Positions 1 to 5,669 of a stretch of 5,669 nt of DNA are shown in pieces. Source of the stretch: a bacterium (lineage in GTDB: Bacteria; SM23-31; JAUVVT01); assembly GCA_030604505.1 (NCBI GenBank), contig JAUVVT010000162.1, positions 1 to 5,669 of the forward strand, in the 5' to 3' direction. A program made the translations under genes and the position numbers. Positions within the stretch are counted from its first letter, which is position 1, and each line of letters begins with the position of its first letter. The notes beneath the pieces are model-generated. The model was not told the origin of the DNA. It searched no databases and saw only the letters and a program-made list of their open reading frames with translations.

Positions 1-1320
1 AGCTTCCATATCATATAACTCAAAGCCTTTATTTTTATTTAATCCTTTAAGCTCTTCACTTTTAAGCGGTGCAGTTCTTCCTTTTGGCTGAATTAGTTTA
101 TAACGCTGGGAACGGACAGCAAAACTGTGATACAATTGAGGCTCGTCTCCGCGATGCCATTGAAAATAAAGATTACGATCATGCCAATTTACATTTTCTT
201 TGATTATCAATGGCAAAAGACTCACACCATCTATTAAAACTTCTTCAGGTTCTTTTATTTTACAGAGATCAAGTAATGTTGGCAGTACATCAATGTGTGC
301 TGCGATACGATTGACCTTTTTCCCTGGTTTTAACATCCCCTGCCATCTTATAAAGAAGGGCACACGGATTCCGCCTTCGTATACTGTTCCCTTGCGGCCA
401 TTCAGTCCTGCATTATAGCGGTCAGACTGTGAACTGCTTATCGCAGCACCATTATCAGTCATAAAAATAACAATAGTGTTATCCTCAAGATTCAATGCTT
501 TAAGTTTTTCAAGCAGACGACCGACATTGTCATCGATATTAGTAATCATCCCATAAACTCTTGCAGTCATTTCGCTCAATCCCACAGCCCTGTATGGGTC
601 AGCATAGTCATCGCTTATTTGCAGAGGACCATGAGGTGCATTAGTTGTAAGATACACGAAAAATCGCCTGTTTCGGTTCTTTTCGATGAATTGAATTGCA
701 GCTTCGGTAAATATGTCAGTACAGTAGCCATTGTATTTTTTCTCTATGTTGTTGTGCTGCAATATTGGATCGAAATATTCACTGCCCTTCTCGCTGCTGA
801 GTGGATCAGAAGGTTGAGCCATTCCCCCTCCTTTATGAACCAAAGACTCCAGAAATCCCTGTTCTCCGGGTCTCATTGGGTAATTGTCTCCCAAGTGCCA
901 TTTACCGAATATTCCTGTTTGATAACCTGCTTCTTTAAATATTTCTGCAATAGTTACTTCATCCGGATACATCATAGAACGCCCCAAGTAGGTATCAACG
1001 ATGCCGGTTCGATAATTGTATCTTCCCGTTAATAAACTAGCGCGCGTTGGTGAACAAACAGGACATACATAGAACTGTGAAAACTCAACACTTTGTTTTG
1101 CAAAACTATCAAGGTTTGGCGTTTTAATCTCTTTATTTCCATGACAGCCAAGGTCACCGTAACCTTGATCATCAGTTATAATCAGAATCACGTTTGGTCT
1201 TTTCGCAGTACCACAACCGGACGAAACATACGGCAGAGCCAACGCTCCTGCCCCATAGAACAACGACTTTTTAGTTATGTTTAAAAATTTTCTTCGATTA
1301 ACAATTTTTTCTTTTGGCAT
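1..1320 (-). CDS. Tat-exported sulfatase (S1, formylglycine type), 3' end cut by window
   Basis: This is a sulfatase of the alkaline-phosphatase superfamily, expected to hydrolyse sulfate esters outside the cytoplasm. My translation gives 440 codons open to base 1 with no stop, so the C-terminus is missing. The leader has a twin-arginine motif (NRRKFL, residues 8-13), a hydrophobic stretch (about 20-33) and Cys36 in a weak lipobox (SSGC), so it may be a lipoprotein. The core begins RPNVILIITDDQG (41-53), with metal ligands Asp50 and Asp51. The signature CSPTR places the formylglycine Cys at 89, with Pro91 and Arg93. Other active-site residues are Lys140 and His142 (GKWHLG), His230 (NAPHGP), Asp289-Asn290 (TDNG) and Lys310 (GRKG). 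The start is the only ATG after the in-frame stop at 1333-1335 and has a ribosome binding site. It lies 64 bp downstream of the other sulfatase but differs clearly from it, so they are not a recent duplication. Family is certain; substrate is unknown. Confidence 0.95.
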   Translation of the reverse strand, partial: MPKEKIVNRRKFLNITKKSLFYGAGALALPYVSSGCGTAKRPNVILIITDDQGYGDLGCHGNKEIKTPNLDSFAKQSVEFSQFYVCPVCSPTRASLLTGRYNYRTGIVDTYLGRSMMYPDEVTIAEIFKEAGYQTGIFGKWHLGDNYPMRPGEQGFLESLVHKGGGMAQPSDPLSSEKGSEYFDPILQHNNIEKKYNGYCTDIFTEAAIQFIEKNRNRRFFVYLTTNAPHGPLQISDDYADPYRAVGLSEMTARVYGMITNIDDNVGRLLEKLKALNLEDNTIVIFMTDNGAAISSSQSDRYNAGLNGRKGTVYEGGIRVPFFIRWQGMLKPGKKVNRIAAHIDVLPTLLDLCKIKEPEEVLIDGVSLLPLIIKENVNWHDRNLYFQWHRGDEPQLYHSFAVRSQRYKLIQPKGRTAPLKSEELKGLNKNKGFELYDMEA

Positions 1321-1325
1321 AATAA

Positions 1326-1330
1326 ACCTC
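1326..1330 (-). promoter_or_regulatory. Ribosome binding site of the downstream sulfatase
   Basis: The minus strand reads GAGGT five bases before the ATG at 1320. It supports that start, which is also the first ATG after an in-frame TAA at 1333-1335. Confidence 0.65.
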
Positions 1331-1333
1331 GAT

Positions 1334-1352
1334 TATTTTTTTGAAAAAAATA
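1334..1352. repeat. Perfect A/T inverted repeat (9-1-9) before the downstream sulfatase
   Basis: Seven T's and seven A's flank one central G on the plus strand, with TA at each outer end, giving a perfect palindrome of nine-base arms. It lies in the 64-bp gap between the two sulfatases, just upstream of the ribosome binding site. With a one-base centre and no G-C pairs it would form only a weak hairpin, so it is not a convincing terminator. It may simply reflect AT-rich intergenic composition. Confidence 0.5.
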
Positions 1353-1384
1353 TTGTATTCAGATAACAATTATTTATTCTGTTC

Positions 1385-2731
1385 TTATTTCATTGAATCA
1401 AAAACAGCCTGCAGCTTTTTTCTGGCTTCAGCCGCTTCTTTGCTGCCTTGACCCGGCATTATCGGATTCTCTTCGAGCACGTCCACCGGTATATCGAAAA
1501 GCCTGCCATCATTATAGAGTTTCCATCGTTTATTGCGTGCAAAACGTATTACCTTCTCCTTTTTTTGATAATCGATGCCAAATTTCGGGAGATAATGGCA
1601 GAAAATCCATTCTCTGGGACTGCCTTTCCCTCCGCGCAGCTGTGGAAGGAAACTCCGCCCGTCAATCATCATTTTTTCCGGGAGTGAAGCACCACCAATT
1701 TCTGCAACAGTGGGCAGAAAATCGGTTGAATCAATAAGGTCACCACAGATTTTTCCTGGCGGGATTGTCCCTTTCCAATTTGCAATAAAGGGAACACGCA
1801 TACCCGCATCAGTTGTGGTGCCCTTACCTCCCTGTATGATGCGGTTTCCTATCTTTGAACTTATATTCCTATGTGTTCCATTATCACCTAAAAACATAAC
1901 AAGTGTATTCTCTCGAAGACCCAGCTCGTCTAATTTGCGGATGATACGTCCAACAATCTTATCCATATAAGCGACCATATCCGCAAAGTATTTATTGTTT
2001 CTTTTGTTTCTTTTATTTTCATTCCACTCTTTGCTGTCCGGTGTTGGAACAAAGGGAGCATGTGTCAGTATCATCGGATAGTAAACGAAAAACGGTCTTT
2101 TTTTATTGCGTTCCATGAAATCAAGAATGTAATCACAGCAGACATCAGGACCGTATTTACCCTTGAACTCTTTTATCGACTTACTATTTATTTTAATCAT
2201 GGGGTCGGCATAGCGGGAACCGCTCTCTTCTATTTGCCATAAACAATACTCGTCAAATCCGGCTTTGTCCGGATAAGTTCCGGTTCCACACAATTTTTCG
2301 TGAGCAGTGACTCGCGACGAACTTCCATACAACTGCCATTTACCCGCAACGTATGTGGCATAACCTGCATCTTTCAAAACATGACCAAATGTTTTTTCCT
2401 TCGGGTCAAGAATACCGAACGCCCTGTAGTTGCGGAAGTTGTATTGACCTGTCATTAACTGCACACGGGTCGGGGTACAAAGCGGCTGGACATAGCAGTG
2501 ATCGAAACGAATGCCGGTACTCGCCAATTCATCAAGAACGGGTGTTTTATATGATGTACTTCCATAACACCCGAGACATTCATAACCAAGGTCATCAGCC
2601 ATTATCAGTACGATATTGGGCTTGTTCGCGGAAGCAGTGCAAAAAGATAAAACTCCCGGCACAGCCATCGCTGCTGCACCTGAACTCATGGCTTTCAGAA
2701 AGTCGCGCCGTGTGCTGCACAGATTATTCAT
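1385..2731 (-). CDS. Tat-exported sulfatase (S1, formylglycine type), complete
   Basis: This is a complete 448-residue sulfatase, near the usual size for a single-domain S1 enzyme, expected to cleave a sulfate ester outside the cytoplasm. The leader has a textbook Tat motif (STRRDFLK, 6-13), a hydrophobic region (about 17-30) and a possible signal peptidase I site after TASA (Ala35). Cys31 is in a poor lipobox context. The core starts KPNIVLIMADDLGY (37-50) with metal ligands Asp46 and Asp47. The signature CTPTR puts the formylglycine Cys at 85, with Pro87 and Arg89. Lys131 lies in GKWQL, where Gln133 occupies the position that is His in the common KWHLG motif. His224 (LTHAP), Asp283-Asn284 (GDNG) and Lys303 (GGKG) complete the site. 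Residues 240-245 are a duplicated KRN. The ATG is the only possible start: an in-frame TAG lies at 2744-2746 and a strong ribosome binding site precedes it. No formylglycine-generating enzyme is in the window. Substrate is unknown. Confidence 0.96.
   Translation of the reverse strand: MNNLCSTRRDFLKAMSSGAAAMAVPGVLSFCTASANKPNIVLIMADDLGYECLGCYGSTSYKTPVLDELASTGIRFDHCYVQPLCTPTRVQLMTGQYNFRNYRAFGILDPKEKTFGHVLKDAGYATYVAGKWQLYGSSSRVTAHEKLCGTGTYPDKAGFDEYCLWQIEESGSRYADPMIKINSKSIKEFKGKYGPDVCCDYILDFMERNKKRPFFVYYPMILTHAPFVPTPDSKEWNENKRNKRNNKYFADMVAYMDKIVGRIIRKLDELGLRENTLVMFLGDNGTHRNISSKIGNRIIQGGKGTTTDAGMRVPFIANWKGTIPPGKICGDLIDSTDFLPTVAEIGGASLPEKMMIDGRSFLPQLRGGKGSPREWIFCHYLPKFGIDYQKKEKVIRFARNKRWKLYNDGRLFDIPVDVLEENPIMPGQGSKEAAEARKKLQAVFDSMK
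1997..2014 (-). repeat. Two perfect tandem copies of a 9-bp unit inside the complete sulfatase
   Basis: The plus strand reads gtttctttt twice in a row. On the coding strand this is AAAAGAAAC twice, exactly in codon register, and encodes Lys-Arg-Asn twice (residues 240-245). The surrounding stretch is rich in Asn and Lys and lies between two conserved-looking blocks, so it is probably a surface loop. Slipped-strand duplication is the likely origin. Confidence 0.85.
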
Positions 2732-2737
2732 ATTTTT

Positions 2738-2744
2738 ACCTCCC
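2738..2744 (-). promoter_or_regulatory. Ribosome binding site of the complete sulfatase
   Basis: The minus strand reads GGGAGGT six bases before the ATG at 2731, a strong match to the anti-Shine-Dalgarno complement. It confirms the start, because the in-frame TAG at 2744-2746 overlaps it and excludes any earlier one. The remaining 79-bp gap up to the DUF3604 stop is AT-rich with no GC-rich hairpin or well-spaced promoter boxes. Confidence 0.8.
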
Positions 2745-2810
2745 TATTATTGAGAAAACAATATATATCCAAACAAAACCAAATATTTCCGCGAATTACA
2801 ATTAGCTTTG

Positions 2811-4922
2811 TTATTTCAGACTTTTTAAAGACACCCATATTGGGCTCGACCATGCTATATGAGTATCTTCCTGAACCACTCTAATATAGTAATAATCAGT
2901 TTTGCCGATTGGTCTGTCATCTGAAATTTCAATGGTCATACTTTTACCATAACCCTTTTTATTCACCAATTCAACATTATTCTTAATCACGGCAGCATAT
3001 TTTATATTATCCGTTCCTTCAATTTTAACCTTGATATTTTTCTTTTCATTCGAATTACCCACATAAAACTCGCTCCCCATAGGATACCCGTTTATCGAAA
3101 AATCGACAATAATCCTTGCTCCGGTTGTTCCATAAACACACCTGTCCCATAAAGAATTAAAAATCCCTTTTTTTGTCAATGTTTTTGAGTATGCGGCAAC
3201 AATTCCTGCATGATTTAATTTATAGAATCTATCCCATGCTCCAATCCCCCCTCTGCCGGAATGTTCATCACCGGAAGCTATTGCACCCAATTTCAATCCT
3301 GCTGCAAGAGCCTGCTGAAAAGTTCTTCTTCTGCCTTTTGGACGCCAGTTAACCCTTTCTTCAAGATATGGTCTCTCTGTGGTGTTATCGTAATATTCCG
3401 AATTTCCCCAAAGAGAATATACCTCATCAATTCTTACGACCGGGGAATTCATATCCTTCCAACCGCCGCCGGCATGATTATGCGGAACGGCAATTACTGT
3501 TTTTTCTTTGTAATCGCTCAAAAGATGTTCCCACAGTTTTTTTCTTGACATCCGACGGTCAATTACTTTTTCGTATTGAGGAGAATCATCAATAAAATAA
3601 AAATTGACATGACCGCCTCCAGAGGTACCAGATTCAAATCCTGAGAAAGAAACAAATTTACCCGCTTCAGTAAATTTTACAGCACTCTCTCTTATTTTAT
3701 CATGAACACCCAAGGCATGGTCACAGATGCAGCAAAAATCAAGAGCAGTAATATCTCTGGCAAATTTGTTACACCAATCAGGCGTGCCAAGCCCGTCGGA
3801 TTCGGCGCTGTGGATATGCAGGTCGCCCCAGTATAACCTTTTCCCCGCGGCTTCAGAAACAATCTTTATCGGGTTGCTCTCTGCTGTAAACGAATTCTCT
3901 TTATCTTTTACAATCAGTCTGTAAACACCCGGTCTGGAAATTTTTCCTGCTCCGGGAATTCTAATAAAACCTTTATCCGATTTATAAACCCGATGGGTTT
4001 CGGGCAGATTGACAACATCATTCGATTCAAAGTATAATGTTCCTTCATAGCCTTCCGCGGGATTATAATATTTATCTTTCACAAGAACATGCAAATCGAA
4101 TGGTTCGTTTACAGAAGCAATTGAAGGCAGAGTAAATGCAAGCCCATCTGCCTCCCTTCCAACTACGCGAAGGGCAGGCGGGTATTCGATGCAATATGCT
4201 TTTTCCGCTGCAGAATCAAAGGCATATCTTTGCTCATATCTATTATTTACCATTTCCTCAAATTTTACCCAGTCAACATTTTTAAGAACAAATATAGTAA
4301 ATTCAAAGTCCTGAATAAAATACGGTGCACAGGCTCCCAGACTCCCAAATATTGTATCACCGTAAAGAACAATAATTTTATCTCCCTCTTTTAAAGGAGT
4401 TCCCTTTATCCCGATATAAAGCTTTGTTCCCTCGCTGAGTCTTCCTCTATCTTTCATATCTGAAAAAAGTAGGAGTTTTGCATCAGGATTAGTTGTTATT
4501 ATAGTGGTGTAGCCGGGTGTATATCCTTTCACAGCTACTTCATAATTATGAAATATATCGCTTTTAGGGAAGGACGGAGTATTGAAAATAACCGGACTAA
4601 AACCGTAAGGAATATATATATTCAATGCATCATTGATATCCAAACCTGCTTCACCAACAGTATAGACAATTTTCCACGTCCCTATGCTTCCAGCAGTCAC
4701 ATCTTCATTCGGTGTAATCACGGCACTTCCAAACTCCGGTCCTCCAAGAAGAGCGCGGTACATCTGACCCGGTCCCATTCTTCTTAATGAATTTTTCCTC
4801 CCAAGCTTTTCATGAAGTTTCATAAAGTATAAAGTATTATCTTTTTTTTGTCCGGAAATTTCGAAACCAAAAAATAAAAAGATTATTAAAAATAATATAA
4901 AAAAATAAAATATTTTTTTCAT
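2811..4922 (-). CDS. Secreted DUF3604-family protein, PHP-like putative metal-dependent hydrolase
   Basis: This 703-residue protein resembles the DUF3604 family, which is related to PHP-type metallohydrolases; its reaction is not established as far as I know. Residues 1-24 form a Sec signal peptide: two Lys, a very hydrophobic run (5-20), then EISG. Residues about 60-215 (TAGSIGTWKIVYTVGEAG at 76-93) and 255-355 look like beta-sandwich regions. The catalytic part starts at 363 with YWGDLHIHSAESDG: Asp367, His369 and His371 form a PHP-like first metal motif, with Asp376 nearby. Other likely ligands are Asp401-His402 (CDHA), Glu430 (GFESG), His438, His481 and His483 (PHNHAG), and Asp552 and His554 (SGDEH). 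The tail (about 603-703) ends in a strand-rich segment with QEDTHIAWSSPIWV, typical of the family. The ATG has a good ribosome binding site; its frame is otherwise open back to the amidohydrolase stop. Between an amidohydrolase and two sulfatases, a degradative role is likely but unproven. Confidence 0.85.
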   Translation of the reverse strand: MKKIFYFFILFLIIFLFFGFEISGQKKDNTLYFMKLHEKLGRKNSLRRMGPGQMYRALLGGPEFGSAVITPNEDVTAGSIGTWKIVYTVGEAGLDINDALNIYIPYGFSPVIFNTPSFPKSDIFHNYEVAVKGYTPGYTTIITTNPDAKLLLFSDMKDRGRLSEGTKLYIGIKGTPLKEGDKIIVLYGDTIFGSLGACAPYFIQDFEFTIFVLKNVDWVKFEEMVNNRYEQRYAFDSAAEKAYCIEYPPALRVVGREADGLAFTLPSIASVNEPFDLHVLVKDKYYNPAEGYEGTLYFESNDVVNLPETHRVYKSDKGFIRIPGAGKISRPGVYRLIVKDKENSFTAESNPIKIVSEAAGKRLYWGDLHIHSAESDGLGTPDWCNKFARDITALDFCCICDHALGVHDKIRESAVKFTEAGKFVSFSGFESGTSGGGHVNFYFIDDSPQYEKVIDRRMSRKKLWEHLLSDYKEKTVIAVPHNHAGGGWKDMNSPVVRIDEVYSLWGNSEYYDNTTERPYLEERVNWRPKGRRRTFQQALAAGLKLGAIASGDEHSGRGGIGAWDRFYKLNHAGIVAAYSKTLTKKGIFNSLWDRCVYGTTGARIIVDFSINGYPMGSEFYVGNSNEKKNIKVKIEGTDNIKYAAVIKNNVELVNKKGYGKSMTIEISDDRPIGKTDYYYIRVVQEDTHIAWSSPIWVSLKSLK

Positions 4923-4928
4923 TTGAAT

Positions 4929-4934
4929 CTCCTT
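4929..4934 (-). promoter_or_regulatory. Ribosome binding site of the DUF3604 gene
   Basis: The minus strand reads AAGGAG six bases before the ATG at 4922. It decides the start: the reading frame stays open for 18 codons upstream until the amidohydrolase stop, but no ATG, GTG or TTG with a comparable site occurs there, and the signal peptide begins directly at this ATG. Confidence 0.8.
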
Positions 4935-4952
4935 AAAAATACGGTATAGGAG
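4929..4952. repeat. Short inverted repeat overlapping the DUF3604 ribosome binding site
   Basis: Five-base arms (ctcct at 4929-4933 and aggag at 4948-4952 on the plus strand) are complementary and 14 bases apart. In the transcript the upstream CUCCU could pair with the AGGAG of the ribosome binding site. A smaller palindrome, atac-g-gtat (4939-4947), lies between the arms. Five base pairs make a weak stem and the match may be chance. Confidence 0.35.
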
Positions 4953-4976
4953 TTTTATCTGATTTTTATCATTATC

Positions 4977-5669
4977 TCAATTTTCTTCTAATCGCAGGAA
5001 CCGCACTGCATTGTTGTAAAAAATATCCCGCTTTTGTTCGTGTGTCAGGAAGTCAGCTGATTTTATTCCTTCAACAGCTAATCCAATAGTCTCGGGCCAA
5101 ATCATTTGGTCCGAACCGAACATCAGACGTTTCCCTAAACCCGCTCGCATAAGACCCTTAAGATAATCATGAAAAGCCTCACGAGGGATTATCCAAGAAA
5201 TTGTTGAAAGGTCTGCGTAAACCAGCGGGTACATATACATAAAGGCGGTAATCTCATCAAGGAATGGATACCCTGCGATTTCTACCCAGAGGCGTAAATT
5301 TCGATGCTTGACCAGAACCTCTTCCAAGAGAAGCGGATGCCCAAGCTTTGACCTAAAAGTCGGGACATATGCACCAATTCCTTCCATATGAATAAGAACT
5401 GGGATGTCAAGTTCTTCAGCCAAGCTGAAATATGGATCTAATATAGGGTCATCTGGAGAAATACCTGCATATTGTGAAGTAATTTCTCCTATTGCTTTGA
5501 TTCTGCCAGCGGAGTATTCATCACGCAAAAAGTCAATGGTCGGACTCCCGGGCTTTCCATTGAACATTGGTGAAGGGATAAATCTGTCAGGAGCAGCGGC
5601 TACCCATCGATAAACGTATTCAAGGTCCCCGCTTAAAAATCCTTTAACAATGTTATATTTATCCATCTC
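4977..5669 (-). CDS. Amidohydrolase-family (amidohydrolase_2-like) protein, 5' end cut by window
   Basis: This is the C-terminal 230 or so residues of a TIM-barrel metal-dependent hydrolase of the amidohydrolase_2 type, which cleave C-N, C-O or C-C bonds (decarboxylases belong here too). An ATG sits at 5664-5666, but the codon before it (GAG) is in frame with no stop visible. The family's N-terminal HxH metal motif is absent, so the gene very probably starts beyond the window; numbering here is from that Met. Visible landmarks are GEITSQYAG (60-68), IHMEG (92-96, His93 a likely metal ligand), WVEIAGYPFLDE (127-138), and GSDQMIWPE (184-192, Asp186 the likely conserved Asp). The C-terminus QKRDIFYNNAVRFLRL (211-226) matches the usual end of the family. 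No His lies at 127-134, where many relatives have a conserved one. It is the most upstream gene visible and stops 54 bp before the DUF3604 gene. Whether it has a signal peptide cannot be seen. Substrate is unknown. Confidence 0.85.
   Translation of the reverse strand, partial: EMDKYNIVKGFLSGDLEYVYRWVAAAPDRFIPSPMFNGKPGSPTIDFLRDEYSAGRIKAIGEITSQYAGISPDDPILDPYFSLAEELDIPVLIHMEGIGAYVPTFRSKLGHPLLLEEVLVKHRNLRLWVEIAGYPFLDEITAFMYMYPLVYADLSTISWIIPREAFHDYLKGLMRAGLGKRLMFGSDQMIWPETIGLAVEGIKSADFLTHEQKRDIFYNNAVRFLRLEEN

Noticed and set aside
619..1032. A 137-codon open frame on the plus strand
   Set aside because: It lies antisense inside the window-edge sulfatase, covering its CSPTR and KWHLG motifs on the other strand. 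The minus-strand reading explains the sequence.
1334..1352. Rho-independent terminator between the two sulfatases
   Set aside because: The inverted repeat has no G-C pairs in its arms and only a one-base centre, and it sits directly before a ribosome binding site rather than just after the stop of the upstream gene.
2353..2805. A 150-codon open frame on the plus strand
   Set aside because: It is antisense to the start of the complete sulfatase, whose Tat leader and catalytic signature are unmistakable. Its translation shows no recognisable domain.
2732..2810. Internal promoter ahead of the complete sulfatase
   Set aside because: Minus-strand TTGGAT and TAATAG are 17 bases apart, but the second box abuts the ribosome binding site, so a transcript would start within or after it. 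AT-rich TATATAT nearby has no well-spaced partner.
5664..5666. True start codon of the amidohydrolase
   Set aside because: The frame continues to the window edge without a stop, no ribosome binding site can be seen, and starting here would drop the N-terminal metal-binding HxH and first barrel strand expected of the family.
1..5669. CRISPR arrays, tRNA or rRNA genes, insertion sequences
   Set aside because: Reading both strands showed no spaced direct repeats, no cloverleaf-like or rRNA-like segments and no transposase motifs; coding sequence fills all but about 200 bases.

Overview
The window is a gene-dense stretch of bacterial DNA, moderately AT-rich by eye. All four recognisable genes lie on the minus strand, so transcription runs from high to low coordinates. 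In that order they are: an amidohydrolase-family protein (its 5' part lies beyond base 5669), a secreted DUF3604/PHP-like putative metallohydrolase, a complete Tat-exported sulfatase, and a second, different Tat-exported sulfatase whose 3' end lies before base 1. The gaps between genes are 54, 79 and 64 bp. None holds a GC-rich terminator hairpin or a convincing promoter, and the three genes whose starts are visible each have a purine-rich ribosome binding site 5-6 bases upstream. A single operon is the simplest reading.

The organism cannot be named from the sequence. Clusters of Tat-exported sulfatases of this style (twin-arginine leader, then an N-terminal strand of the KPNIVLIMADD type) are typical of Planctomycetes, Lentisphaerae/Kiritimatiellae and other PVC-group bacteria, of Bacteroidota, and of uncultured sediment lineages. 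The DUF3604 and amidohydrolase partners fit the same sulfatase-rich, polymer- or organosulfate-degrading lifestyle. This placement is inference from gene content only.

Functionally, both sulfatases keep the C-x-P-x-R formylglycine signature and the paired acidic metal ligands, so both look like active, Cys-type S1 sulfatases that need an activating enzyme encoded elsewhere. The DUF3604 protein has a Sec signal peptide, a beta-sandwich-like N-terminal part and a set of His/Asp motifs typical of a metal-dependent hydrolase. The amidohydrolase fragment carries the C-terminal part of a TIM-barrel metallohydrolase. Together they suggest a pathway that removes sulfate from an unknown substrate outside the cytoplasm and hydrolyses other bonds in it; the substrate cannot be read from the sequence.

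No RNA genes, CRISPR arrays, insertion sequences or attachment sites were seen. The less routine points are an apparent Gln in place of a catalytic-pocket His in the complete sulfatase, the lack of His in the amidohydrolase's usual second-histidine region, the uncharacterised DUF3604 protein inside a sulfatase operon, a 9-bp in-frame tandem duplication, and two small inverted repeats next to ribosome binding sites.
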